Assembly (NCBI GenBank): GCA_002686265.1
Contig: NZBA01000096.1
Coordinates: 50,211 to 114,210 of the forward strand
From: Planctomycetota bacterium
GTDB lineage: Bacteria; Planctomycetota; UBA1135; GCA-002686595
Direction: 5' to 3'
Length of the DNA stretch: 64,000 nt
The notes under the pieces were generated by a model. It was not told where the DNA came from. It did no database searches and worked only from the letters and a program-made list of their open reading frames with translations. The position numbers were made by a program, and so were the translations under genes. This document shows positions 42,841 through 52,164 of the stretch, piece after piece (positions within the stretch are counted from its first letter, which is position 1; each line of letters opens with the position of its first letter).

Positions 42841-44429
42841 TGGCGAGACCCTACGACGCGATCATCATCGGCGGCGGGCACAACGGCCTGATCTGCGCCG
42901 CCACCCTCGCGCGCGCCGGGCGGCGCGTGCTGGTGCTCGAACGCCGGCACGTCCTGGGCGGCGCGGCGGTCAGCGAGGAGGTCTTCGAGGGCTTCACCTT
43001 CTCCGTCTGCTCCTACGTGGTGAGCCTCTTGCGCCCCTGGATCATCCGCGACCTCGATCTCGCGCGCCACGGCCTGCGCATCCTGCCCCTGGACTGCTCC
43101 TTCTCGCCCCTGCCCGACGGTCGCTCCCTGGCGCGCTGGGGCGATCCGGAGCGCACGCGGCGCGAGATCGCGGCCTTCAGCCCCGCCGACGCCGAGGTCT
43201 ACGGGGAGTACGGCCGCACGATGATGCAAATGGGGCGCATCGTGAAGCCCCTGATCGACGCCCCCGCGCCTCGCCCGACCTCCCTGAACCCCGCGCGCCT
43301 GGTCGAGATCCTCGGCCACGCCCGCCGCCTGCAGGCCCTGCCGCGCTCCCTGCGGACGCGCTTCTTGCAGATGATGACGATGAGCGCGGCCGACTTCCTC
43401 GACCTGTGGTTCGAGTCGGACGTGCTGAAGGCGCCCATGAGCGTCTCGGGCATCATCGGCACCTACCAGGGCGTGCGCTCGCCGGGGACGGCCTACGTCC
43501 TCTTGCACCACTACATGGGCGAGATCGACGGCGCCTTTCGCGCCTGGGGCCTCGCCCAGGGCGGCACCGGAGCCGTCAGCCTGGCCATCGCCGCCGCGGC
43601 GCGGGCGGCGGGTTGCGAGATCCGCACCGAGGCCCCCGTCGAGCGCGTGCTCGTGCGCGGCGGCACGGCGCGCGGCGTCGTGCTCGCCGGCGGCGAGGAG
43701 CTCTACGCCCGCACGGTCGTCTCCGGCGTCGACCCGCGCCTGACCTTCCTGGGTCTCGTCGGCGCCGAGCACCTGCCCGCGGAGCTCTGCGAGCGCATGC
43801 GCCACTTCAAGCTGCGCGGGAGCTCGGGCAAGGTCAACCTGGCTCTCGACCACCTGCCGGAGTTCACCTCCCGGCCTGGCATCGGTCCCCACATGCATGG
43901 CGACGTGGCCATCGCTCCTTCGATCGAGTACCTCGAGCGCGCCTTCGACGACGCCAAGTACGGCGAGCCCTCGCGGCGGCCGTACATCAACGTGGTCATC
44001 CCTTCGCTCTCCGACCCCAGCGTCGCGCCGCCGGGCAAGCACGTCATGTCGTGCTTCGTGCAATACGCACCCTACCACGTCAACGGCGGCGCCGAGACCT
44101 GGCCGGAGCGGCGCGCGGCCTTCGGCGACACGGTGCTCGAGACCCTCGAGGAGTACATGCCCGGGCTGACCTCGGCGGTCCTCCACCGCCAGGTCCTCAC
44201 GCCCTGGGACCTCGAGCAGGAGTTCGGCCTCTCCGAGGGCAACATCTTCCACGGCGAGCTGTCCCTCGACCAGTTGGCCTTCCTGCGCCCGGCACCCGGC
44301 TGGGCCCACTACCAGACGCCGGTCGCCGGGCTGTGGATGTGCGCCTCGGGCACGCACCCCGGCGGCGGGTTGATGGGCGCGCCCGGCGCCCTGGCGGCGC
44401 GGGCCATGCTGGCGGAGGGATCGCTGTGA
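42840..44429 (+). CDS. FAD-dependent oxidoreductase, phytoene desaturase/PYROXD2-like (first copy)
   Basis: A 529-residue flavoprotein. FAD-binding GGGHNG at residues 11-16 (DAIIIGGGHNGLICAATLAR), then VLVLERRHVLGGAAVSEEVF; the C-terminal FAD motif is PVAGLWMCASGTHPGGGLMG. The family (NAD(P)-binding Rossmann-like, COG1233) contains carotenoid desaturases and PYROXD2. There are no phytoene genes around, so a different substrate is likely. The ATG overlaps the stop of the gcvT-like gene (TGATG), and the next flavoprotein overlaps it in turn (GTGA). Reaction unknown; its coupling to a folate-dependent partner suggests oxidative removal of a methyl group. Confidence 0.85.
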   Translation: MARPYDAIIIGGGHNGLICAATLARAGRRVLVLERRHVLGGAAVSEEVFEGFTFSVCSYVVSLLRPWIIRDLDLARHGLRILPLDCSFSPLPDGRSLARWGDPERTRREIAAFSPADAEVYGEYGRTMMQMGRIVKPLIDAPAPRPTSLNPARLVEILGHARRLQALPRSLRTRFLQMMTMSAADFLDLWFESDVLKAPMSVSGIIGTYQGVRSPGTAYVLLHHYMGEIDGAFRAWGLAQGGTGAVSLAIAAAARAAGCEIRTEAPVERVLVRGGTARGVVLAGGEELYARTVVSGVDPRLTFLGLVGAEHLPAELCERMRHFKLRGSSGKVNLALDHLPEFTSRPGIGPHMHGDVAIAPSIEYLERAFDDAKYGEPSRRPYINVVIPSLSDPSVAPPGKHVMSCFVQYAPYHVNGGAETWPERRAAFGDTVLETLEEYMPGLTSAVLHRQVLTPWDLEQEFGLSEGNIFHGELSLDQLAFLRPAPGWAHYQTPVAGLWMCASGTHPGGGLMGAPGALAARAMLAEGSL

Positions 44430-45994
44430 ACGCTCCGACGCGCGAGCGCTTCGATTGCGTGGTGATCGGCTCGGGGATCAACGGCCTGGCCGCCGCCGCC
44501 ACCCTCGCCCGCGCCGAGCGCAGGGTCCTGGTGCTGGAGGCCTCCGAACAACTCGGCGGCACGGCGGCCGGCGAGGAGTTCCACCCCGGCTATCGCACGG
44601 TGGGCGTCCACCACGACGCGGCGCTCCTGCGCCCGCTCGTCACCCGCTCCCTCGACCTCGAACGCCACGGGCTCGTCCTGCGCCGATCGCCGGCGCCCAC
44701 GGTGCTCGCCGGAGGGGACGGCGCGCGCCTCGTCCTGCACGCCGACGCCGACCGGACGCGCGAGGAGATCGCGGCCCACTCCCGCCGCGACGCCGAGAGC
44801 TACGGCGCCTGGCGGGCGCAGCTCGGGCGCTTCCGGCCCATCGTCGAGCGCCTCTTGGACGCGCCGCCGAGCGATCCCTTCGAGGCCGACTTCGCCGAGC
44901 TCGGCACCCTGGCCAAGACCGGTCTCGCCCTGCGCCTCTTGGGCGGGCGGGACATGACGGAGTTCCTGCGCATCCTGCCCATGAGCCTCGCGGACTGGCT
45001 CGGGGGGTGGTTCGAGACGGATCTGCTCGCGGCGGGAATCGCGGCCGGCGGCCTGGAGGGCACCTGGATGGGGCCGCGCTCGGAGGGGAGCGTCTTCACC
45101 TGGTTCGCCCACGAGCAGAGCCGCGGGCCCGAGGCGGTCGGCGGCCCGGCGGCCGTGGCCCGCGCGCTGCTCGCCGCCGCGCGCGCCTCCGGCGTCGAGT
45201 GCAGGACCGAGGCCGAAGTACGCCGCGTGTGCGTCGAGGACGGCGGCGTGAGAGGCGTGGAGCTGGCCGGCGGCCAGCACTTGGCTTGCGGCGCCGTCGC
45301 CGCCGCCTGCGGCCCCCGCCGGGCGCTCCTCGATCTCCTGCCACCCACGGCCCTCGAGCCCCGACATGCCGACGCCGCCGGCTCGATCCGCTGCCGGGGC
45401 GGGATCGCCAAGCTCGACGTCGCCCTCTCCGGCCCGCTCGAGCTCGCCGGTCACGGCGGCCCGGCCGTCGAGCGCGTCTGCACCGCCGAGGGACTCGAGG
45501 CCCTCGAACGCGCCTTCGACGCCCTCAAGTACCGCCGGGCCTCGGAGCGTCCCTGGCTCGACGTGCGCGTCCCCAGCCACGCCGATCCCACCCTCGCCCC
45601 CGACGGACACCACGTGCTCTCGATCCTGGTCCACAACGCCCCGGCGGACCTCGCGGGCGGCTGGGACGACGAGCGCCGGGCCGAGCTCACCGGGCGCGCC
45701 CTCGACACGCTCACCGCCCACGCGCCCACGCTCCCCGAACGCGTCGTCGCCACGCGTTGCACGACGCCGGACCAGCTCGCGGAGCGCCACCGCCTCGACG
45801 GCGGTCACCTGTACCAGGCCGAGCGCGCCCTCGATCAGGCGCTGTTCCTGCGCCCGAACGCGGACTGCGGCCGCTACGCGACCCCGGTCGGCGGGTTGTT
45901 CCTGTGCGGCAGCGGCAGCCACCCCCCCGGCCCGGCCAGCGGCGCAGCCGGTCTCCTGGCCGCCAGGGCGATGCTGGCGGCGCGTCAGGGGTAG
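44426..45994 (+). CDS. FAD-dependent oxidoreductase, second paralogue
   Basis: A 522-residue paralogue of the preceding protein, with GSGING at residues 15-20 (CVVIGSGINGLAAAATLARA), VLVLEASEQLGGTAAGEEFH and the C-terminal PVGGLFLCGSGSHPPGPASG. It starts at GTG 44426, overlapping the previous stop as GTGA. Identity to the first copy is moderate, so the duplication is old or the two have different roles, perhaps forming a heteromer. The gene ends 10 bases inside the opposite-strand SBBP gene. Confidence 0.83.
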   Translation: MNAPTRERFDCVVIGSGINGLAAAATLARAERRVLVLEASEQLGGTAAGEEFHPGYRTVGVHHDAALLRPLVTRSLDLERHGLVLRRSPAPTVLAGGDGARLVLHADADRTREEIAAHSRRDAESYGAWRAQLGRFRPIVERLLDAPPSDPFEADFAELGTLAKTGLALRLLGGRDMTEFLRILPMSLADWLGGWFETDLLAAGIAAGGLEGTWMGPRSEGSVFTWFAHEQSRGPEAVGGPAAVARALLAAARASGVECRTEAEVRRVCVEDGGVRGVELAGGQHLACGAVAAACGPRRALLDLLPPTALEPRHADAAGSIRCRGGIAKLDVALSGPLELAGHGGPAVERVCTAEGLEALERAFDALKYRRASERPWLDVRVPSHADPTLAPDGHHVLSILVHNAPADLAGGWDDERRAELTGRALDTLTAHAPTLPERVVATRCTTPDQLAERHRLDGGHLYQAERALDQALFLRPNADCGRYATPVGGLFLCGSGSHPPGPASGAAGLLAARAMLAARQG

Positions 45995-48573
45995 AAGCGC
46001 ACCTCGATCCCCGGCGAGAGGCCGATCCCGAAGAGGTCGCCGGGATCGAGAAACCAGAACTGGAAGCGCAGGGTCTGCCCCACCATCCAGGGCCGGATCG
46101 GCACCCCGACCGTGTCGGCGCCGAACAGGTCGGTCTGGATCGTCCGGTAGCGCGTCTGCGGCGGCGCGACGAGCAGGGAGCCGCCCATGAAGGGGATGTC
46201 GGCCGTGTTGTGGCCGTAGAAGCACCAGCCGGACTGGAAGGGGATCGCCAGGTCGATGTAGAGCACGAGGTCGTCCCCCGCCAGGCTCGGAAAGCCGCCC
46301 GCGCCGACGATCGGCACGACGCCCTGGGAGGTCTGCTTGCCGTCGCCGTAGGCGAAGGGGTGGCGCAGGAAGTCGACGCGCGTGACGAAGCCGTCGGCGA
46401 GCTGGGCGCCGCCGTGGGTGCGGTCGAAGGCGCCCGGCGTGGCAGGGAAGTTGGACGAGACCGTGCGCCCGGCGACGACCGCCCCGCCGTCGGCGGTCGC
46501 GGCGAGGGCGTGTCCCTCGTCCTCGTCGCCGCCGCCGAGGTAGGAGGCGTAGCGCAGCTCTCCCCCGGCGCCGAGGCGCGCGATGAAGGCGTCCGCGAGG
46601 TAGGACAGGGGCGGGTTGTTGTCCTCGCTGTCGAAGGCCCAGGGAGTCGCGGGAAAGTCCTCCGAGCGCGTGCCGCCGGTCAGCAGGACCTCATCGGCGG
46701 TGGCCGGTGCCGCGGCGGGAACGACCGCCCGCGCCCCGTCGTCCGCGGCACCGCCCAGGAAGGTCGACCAGACCAGGACGCTCCCGGCGGCGTCGAGGCG
46801 CGTGGCGAAGGCGTCGCCCGCGCCGCCGTGGACGGGGCCCGCCGCCCCAGGGGTGACGGGGAAGTCGGCGGACTCGGTGCGCCCGACGAGCACCGGCTCT
46901 CCCCCAGCGCACAGGGCGACGCCCGTCGCCGCATCGCCCGCGGAGCCGCCCAGAAAGGTAGACCAGACCAGGGAGGCGCCGTCGGCCGCCAGGCGCGTGG
47001 CGAAGGCGTCGCTGAAGTTCCCGACGCCGTTGGGGGTGGGGTCGAAGACGCCGGGGGTGACCGGGAAGTCGACCGAGCCACTCGAGCCCACGGCGCTCAC
47101 CAGGCCCGCGTCGTCGACCACGAGATCCAAGACGGCGTCGTTTCCCGCGCCGCCCAGGTAGGTGGACCAGTCCAACGAACCCAGGTCGGGAGCCAGGCGC
47201 GTCACGAAGCCGTCGCCTCCGCCGAAGCTCCCCCCGCCGTAGCTGAGATCGAAGGCGCCCGCGGTGACGGGGAAGTTCGCCGAGGCGGTCAGGCCGCCCA
47301 CGAAGGGGCGCACCTCGTCGGGCGGGTCGCCGGCGCTGGAGAGCTCCAGGTCGGCGCCGCGCTCGTCCCCGGCGCCGCCCAGGAAGGTGGAGGCCACCAG
47401 GGTCGCGCCGTCGGCGGAGAGCTGGGACACGAAGGCGTCCCGTCCGCCGTTCCAGCTCCCATCGAAGGCGCCGGGCGTGACGGGGAAGTCCGCCGAGTCC
47501 GTCTCGCCGGTCAGATAGACCGCGTCATGCGGGCCGAGGGCCAGGCCGTAGGCCGCGTCCGAGTCATCACCGCCCAGGAAGGTGGACCACAGGGGCAGGA
47601 CGCCGCCGGGGGCCAGACAGGTCACGGAGGCGTCGATCGGCCGCGCCAGGGTGCCGTCGTAGGCGCCGAGGGTGGTCGGGAAGAGCGGACTGCTCGTCGC
47701 TCCAGCGACGAGGGTGCGGTCGGCCCAGCTGACGCGCACCGCGTTCACCGTGTCCTCCTCCGCGTCACCCAGGAAGGTCGACCAGACGATGCCCGGATCG
47801 ACCGTCAGGGGCCGCCCGGCATTCGCGTCGGGGGCGACGAAGCCGAAGCGCTCCCCGCCCAGCAGGCGAAAGGCGCAGGCCACGGGGATGGAGCGTCCGT
47901 CGGCCGAGCGCGCGCGGGCGCGCGGCGCGCTCTGGCGCAGAGCGCCCAGGGGCGTGTGGACCACGAGCTCTCCCGTCGGAGCGAGCTCCAGACCCAGGGC
48001 GCCCTCGCAGCGCACGACGATCTCCTCGAGCAGGGCGCCGCGCTCCAGCTCGAGGTCGTACTCGAACAGGCCCTCGCCCTCGCGCAGGAGCAGGTCGCAG
48101 CCGGGGAACAGGCCCTCGAAGCGCACACGCTCGAAGACCGGCAGGCCGCCTCGCCAGCGCGCGCGGTCGGCGCCCAGGAAGTAGCTGCGCCGCTCGGCGG
48201 TCGGCGCCTCACCGTGCGGGACGAGCCCGCTCGCGCCCTCGAAGGTGAAGCGCAGGGCGCAGGCGTCGATGGCGCCGAGCTCGTCCCCTGGTTCGCAGCG
48301 ATCGATCAGGAAGCCGTCGCGCAACACCCAGCCGCAGAGGCCTCCGTCGATGACCTGGAAGCGAGCGGCGGCGGGCCACTGGCCGGCGTTGGGGACAAAG
48401 CGCGGCCCCTCGCGCGTCACGGCGACGCGCGGGGCGAGCGTGGGCGTGGGCGTGAACGCCAGCGCGCGCGCCGGCGCCAAGGCGAGGGCGAGCGCCACCA
48501 CGGGCGAGAGCTTGTCCCGCGCGCGGAGCGAGTCCGCGCCCCGTCGCGCCTTCGAGCTGTCGGAGTACCGCAT
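45985..48573 (-). CDS. Secreted SBBP-repeat (beta-propeller) protein
   Basis: An 862-residue secreted protein. After the signal region comes a DUF7948-like head (FVPNAGQWPAAARFQVIDGG ... RSYFLGADRARWRGGLPVFE ... YDLELERGALLEEI), then eight or so repeats of about 55 residues, each with the core STFLGGxxxDxAxGLAL ... VYLTGETDSADFPVTPGAFD, the SBBP repeat. The last 110 residues (DDLVLYIDLAIPFQSGWCFY ... FWFLDPGDLFGIGLSPGIEV) are another version of the C-terminal modules on secreted proteins here. ATG 48573 precedes a plausible signal peptide. An adhesive role is likely. It overlaps the FAD gene by 10 bases at its 3' end. Confidence 0.85.
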   Translation of the reverse strand: MRYSDSSKARRGADSLRARDKLSPVVALALALAPARALAFTPTPTLAPRVAVTREGPRFVPNAGQWPAAARFQVIDGGLCGWVLRDGFLIDRCEPGDELGAIDACALRFTFEGASGLVPHGEAPTAERRSYFLGADRARWRGGLPVFERVRFEGLFPGCDLLLREGEGLFEYDLELERGALLEEIVVRCEGALGLELAPTGELVVHTPLGALRQSAPRARARSADGRSIPVACAFRLLGGERFGFVAPDANAGRPLTVDPGIVWSTFLGDAEEDTVNAVRVSWADRTLVAGATSSPLFPTTLGAYDGTLARPIDASVTCLAPGGVLPLWSTFLGGDDSDAAYGLALGPHDAVYLTGETDSADFPVTPGAFDGSWNGGRDAFVSQLSADGATLVASTFLGGAGDERGADLELSSAGDPPDEVRPFVGGLTASANFPVTAGAFDLSYGGGSFGGGDGFVTRLAPDLGSLDWSTYLGGAGNDAVLDLVVDDAGLVSAVGSSGSVDFPVTPGVFDPTPNGVGNFSDAFATRLAADGASLVWSTFLGGSAGDAATGVALCAGGEPVLVGRTESADFPVTPGAAGPVHGGAGDAFATRLDAAGSVLVWSTFLGGAADDGARAVVPAAAPATADEVLLTGGTRSEDFPATPWAFDSEDNNPPLSYLADAFIARLGAGGELRYASYLGGGDEDEGHALAATADGGAVVAGRTVSSNFPATPGAFDRTHGGAQLADGFVTRVDFLRHPFAYGDGKQTSQGVVPIVGAGGFPSLAGDDLVLYIDLAIPFQSGWCFYGHNTADIPFMGGSLLVAPPQTRYRTIQTDLFGADTVGVPIRPWMVGQTLRFQFWFLDPGDLFGIGLSPGIEVRFYP

Positions 48574-48758
48574 GCGCACCTTCCCTTCGCCGAACCCGCC
48601 GGCCGACACGCGCCTCTGCGGGGCGCTCCACCGGCAGGGCTCCATCCTCACCGATTCTCGCCCGTCACGGGCCTCCTTTCGGGCCGCATCCGCCGCTCGT
48701 CCCGCCAGCCCCGCGTGCGGGACTCGACCTTGCTCGGGAAACGGCCCATGATGGGTGC

Positions 48759-50069
48759 GTGCCGCCTCAGATCGATCGCCGGCGCTTCCTGGGGAGCGTG
48801 CTTCTTCCCGCCGCGACAGTCGCCGCGGCGCCCGCCCTGCGCCCGCATCGCGCGCGTGCGGCCCTCGAGCGCCTCGCGGACCGAGCGGGTTCACCGCGGG
48901 AGGTGGCCCGCGACGAGAGTTTCTGGCACACGGTCGGCGAGGCCTTCACCGTCGACCGCGAGCACATCAACTTCAACAACGGCGGCGTGTCCCCCGCACC
49001 GGCGGTGGTGCAGGAGTCTCTCGCGCGCCATCTCGCCTTCGCCAACCGCTCGCCGGCCCACAACATGTGGCGCGTCCAGCTGCCCGAGCGAGAGGCGGTG
49101 CGTGCGGACCTGGCAGACACCTTCGGCTGCGACGCCGAGGAGATCGCCATCACGCGCAACGCCTCCGAAGGCCTGCAGATCTGCCAGTTCGGGCTCGACC
49201 TCGAGCCAGGCCAAGCGGTCCTGACGACCGACCAGGACTACCCGCGCATGATCGCGACCTGGAAGCAACGCGCGCGCCGAGAGGGCATCCTCCTGCACCA
49301 GCTGCGCGTGCCCGATCCTGCCCTGGGCGACGACGAGTTCGTGCGCCGCTTCGTCAGGGCCATGGACCGCTACCGGCCGCGCCTGGTGCTGATGTGCCAC
49401 GTGATCAACCTCACCGGGCGCATCCTGCCGGTCAAGGCGGTCGTCGCGGCGGCGCGCGAACGCGGCATCGAGCTCATCGTGGACGGCGCGCACGCCTTTG
49501 GTCACTTCCCCTTCCGCCAGGCCGACCTCGACTGCGACTACTACGCGACCAGCCTGCACAAGTGGCTCTTCGCTCCCTTCGGCACGGGCATGCTGTACGT
49601 CCGGCGCTCGAAGATCGCAGGCCTCTGGCCGCTGATGGCGGCACAGGTCTCCCAACGCGACGACATCCGCAAGTTCGAGGAGATCGGCACCCATCCGGTG
49701 GGACTCTCCCTGGCGATCGGCGAGGCCCTCGAGTTCCACCGCCTCCTGGACCCCGAGCGCAAGCTCGCGCGCCTGATTCACCTGCGAGACCGCTGGGTGA
49801 CGCGCCTCACCGTCCACGACCGCGTGCGCATCCACACGCCCCTCGAGCCCGCCCGCTCAGCGGGGATCGCGAACTTCCGGATCGAGGGCGTCGAGGCGGG
49901 CGCGCTCGCCTCGCACCTGTGGAGAGTCCACCGCATCCTGGTCTGCGGCATCGGTCACCGCGACTGCACCGGTCTGCGCGTCTCCCCCAGCGTCTACTCG
50001 ACGCTGGAGGAGGTGGACCGCTTCTGCGAAGCCGTCGAGGGCGTCCTGACCAGCGGCCTGCCCAGCTGA
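48759..50069 (+). CDS. PLP-dependent aminotransferase class V-fold protein, Tat signal
   Basis: A 436-residue enzyme similar to isopenicillin-N epimerase-like and cysteine desulfurase-like proteins. A twin-arginine signal (DRRRFLGSVLLPAATVAAAP) opens the protein, so it is probably exported folded. Fold motifs: INFNNGGVSPAPAVVQESLA, TRNASEGLQ, DGAHAFGHFPF (PLP-binding Asp and His) and TSLHKWLFAPFGTGMLYVRR, which holds the lysine that forms the Schiff base. The start is GTG 48759. Substrate unknown. Exported PLP enzymes of this group are found in several planctomycetes and acidobacteria. Confidence 0.87.
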   Translation: MPPQIDRRRFLGSVLLPAATVAAAPALRPHRARAALERLADRAGSPREVARDESFWHTVGEAFTVDREHINFNNGGVSPAPAVVQESLARHLAFANRSPAHNMWRVQLPEREAVRADLADTFGCDAEEIAITRNASEGLQICQFGLDLEPGQAVLTTDQDYPRMIATWKQRARREGILLHQLRVPDPALGDDEFVRRFVRAMDRYRPRLVLMCHVINLTGRILPVKAVVAAARERGIELIVDGAHAFGHFPFRQADLDCDYYATSLHKWLFAPFGTGMLYVRRSKIAGLWPLMAAQVSQRDDIRKFEEIGTHPVGLSLAIGEALEFHRLLDPERKLARLIHLRDRWVTRLTVHDRVRIHTPLEPARSAGIANFRIEGVEAGALASHLWRVHRILVCGIGHRDCTGLRVSPSVYSTLEEVDRFCEAVEGVLTSGLPS

Positions 50070-50091
50070 GCCCCGTCGCGCCCCTCGACCC

Positions 50092-51834
50092 TCACAGATT
50101 CAGGGGATCCAGCACCTCGACGCTGGCCAGTCTCTGGCCGTCGGCGCCGACGCCTCCCAGAACGTAGAGCTTCCCGTCGAGGGCCACGGCCTCCGGGTTG
50201 CTCCGGGGCGTGAGGACGCCCTGGATCTCCTCCCAGCCCCCCAGGGTGGCCGTGTCCATGCGCTCCACCGTGCGCTCGGTCACCGAGTTCTTCTCGCCGC
50301 CGATGGCGTAGATGTACCCGTCGAGGTGCAAGGCGGAGAGTTCTTGGCGCTTGTCCCCCAGGGAGGGCGGATAGCTCCAACAGAGGTTGTCGTTCCACAT
50401 GCGCACGCGGTCCGTCTCGTCCCACGGATCCCACGGGTCGAATTCGTATCTCCAACCACCGACCAGGAAGAGGTCTCCCCCGTCTCCCGCGAAGCCGCAG
50501 CGACTGACGCGCGGAGTGCTCGGGCAGTTCTCGTTGTACCAGGTGTCGGTTCCCGGCTCGAAGAACAGGATCCGCACGCCGTCGGTGTCTCCATGCAGGT
50601 AAGCGATCATGCCCCCGTACAGATCCGGCAGAACGGCAGACTTCACATCGGAGAGAGGCTCAGGCGGCGCGCTCTCCTCGGTCCATGACCCGGTCAGCGG
50701 GTCGTAGCGGTGCAGCTCATCGCCGCCCTGAGGGTTGGCGGGGTCGTACCCGCAGAAGACGAACAGGCTGCCTCCCAGGGCCTCCGCCGTGCAGTCCCCG
50801 CGCGGCCCGAAGGGCATCGGCGCCAGCTGGGTCCAGGTCAGGTCGATGGGATCGTAGACCTGAACGTCGTCGGTCGGCGTGGTGCTGCCGCCGAGGTATC
50901 CGCCGAAGACGTACAGCTTCCCGTCGAGGGCGGCGGCGCCGAAGTCGGTGCGTGGAGACGGCAAGGGCTGGGCCTGGCTCCAGGCGAGAGGCGTGGGCAT
51001 CCAACCGTCTGTGGCCACCAGAGAGGTCTCCACCAGGCCGACGTCGATCTCAGTCGTGAATGAAGTGAAGAAGCCACCGCCGTTGCTGGTGTAGGTGATG
51101 CGAGACTCATAGCCCACCATGCCGATGCCACCCTTGGCGTGGTCGTAGATACGGATGTTCCACTCGTCGTCACCGGGGCAGATGGTCCCCGCGCCGGGGA
51201 AGTACTCACAACCACCCTCGGAACTCGAAACCCCGGCCCGCTGCCCGTCCACGTCGACGAAGTCGTTGCTGAGGTGACCGACGGTGGCCGAGAGCACCGT
51301 CGATGAATTCCATTCCTGGAACCAGCCACCCCCTTGCCAGCTCGATCCGCTGAAGTCGAAGACGGTCTCGAGGTTGACGCCATCGCGGGAGCCGACCAGT
51401 CGCTGATCGTCGACCCCGACGAAGAGGTAGGGGGGCGCGAGAGCCACCGAGACGTTGTCGGCCAAGCCCTCATGATCACCATCGATGATCACCGTGAGCA
51501 GCTCCAGGCCCGCGACGGCGACCGGCGCACCCAGGCTGATGGTGTAGCTGCCGGCGTCGGAGGCGTGGGAGGTTCCCGCTCCCTGGGCGGTATCCGTGTC
51601 CTCAAGAGACCACATGAAGGTCCAGAAATCCCCCTCCTGAAGCGTCAGCGCGGGTTCGTTGGCCCCGCCCCCGGTGCCGGCACCGCCGCCGGCACCGCCG
51701 CCGGAGGCTCCCGGATCTCCTGTGGAGGTCCCCCCGCCTCCTCCCGAGCAGCCGCTCAGGAGGAGGGAACCGAGGAGGCAGACGAGGCCCGGATGGCACG
51801 GCATCAGGAGGCGGGGTCGACGAATCATGAGCAT
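50092..51834 (-). CDS. Kelch-type beta-propeller lipoprotein
   Basis: A 580-residue lipoprotein: signal with lipobox (LLGSLLLSGCSGG), a Gly/Ser/Thr-rich linker (residues 25-60), a beta-rich domain, then kelch-like blades (GAAALDGKLYVFGGYLGGST, AEALGGSLFVFCGYDPANPQ, FAGDGGDLFLVGGWRYE, ALHLDGYIYAIGGEKN, AVALDGKLYVLGGVGADGQR). ATG 51834 is used because GGAGAG lies five bases upstream; ATG 51828 is an alternative. A surface-exposed binding role is inferred. Confidence 0.85.
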   Translation of the reverse strand: MLMIRRPRLLMPCHPGLVCLLGSLLLSGCSGGGGGTSTGDPGASGGGAGGGAGTGGGANEPALTLQEGDFWTFMWSLEDTDTAQGAGTSHASDAGSYTISLGAPVAVAGLELLTVIIDGDHEGLADNVSVALAPPYLFVGVDDQRLVGSRDGVNLETVFDFSGSSWQGGGWFQEWNSSTVLSATVGHLSNDFVDVDGQRAGVSSSEGGCEYFPGAGTICPGDDEWNIRIYDHAKGGIGMVGYESRITYTSNGGGFFTSFTTEIDVGLVETSLVATDGWMPTPLAWSQAQPLPSPRTDFGAAALDGKLYVFGGYLGGSTTPTDDVQVYDPIDLTWTQLAPMPFGPRGDCTAEALGGSLFVFCGYDPANPQGGDELHRYDPLTGSWTEESAPPEPLSDVKSAVLPDLYGGMIAYLHGDTDGVRILFFEPGTDTWYNENCPSTPRVSRCGFAGDGGDLFLVGGWRYEFDPWDPWDETDRVRMWNDNLCWSYPPSLGDKRQELSALHLDGYIYAIGGEKNSVTERTVERMDTATLGGWEEIQGVLTPRSNPEAVALDGKLYVLGGVGADGQRLASVEVLDPLNL

Positions 51835-52164
51835 CACTTCTCTCCAGGAGGGCGGGTCTGAGGGGTCTCGACGGGGCGCAGGACACGCTCACCAGGGCTG
51901 GCTCCGCCCCCGGCGGTCGCGTGCTTCCGGCGATGTGCAGCGCTCTCCGTCACAGGTTGGGTAACCAGATCTTGTGACCGACCTGACGCAGAAAAGCCGT
52001 CAAACCTCCGCTCCACCACCGACTCGCGCAGCCTGTCCGCGCCGCCCCTGACCCGCTCGCTGCCCCTGAACGGAGACACACGCCGCCGCCCCGCCCTCAG
52101 GCTCGGAGCGACGGCGTGTTCGGCCGTCCGTGCGCTGCGCCGTGGGCGCTGATGCGGTAGCCGT
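51835..52164. other. Intergenic stretch between kelch lipoprotein and aceA
   Basis: 330 bases; both flanking genes are on the minus strand. It must contain the kelch promoter (right-to-left) and the end of the ace operon. I saw no strong hairpin with a U-tract and no gene. Confidence 0.5.

Noticed and set aside
42134..44425. Long open frame leading into the second FAD gene
   Set aside because: The part before GTG 44426 overlaps the gcvT-like and first FAD genes and has no similarity; only the last 522 codons are real.
44455..49224. A plus-strand open frame of 1589 codons
   Set aside because: It is a shadow of the FAD gene and of the opposite-strand SBBP gene, Arg/Gly/Pro-rich throughout, with no motif. 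It arises from the GC bias.
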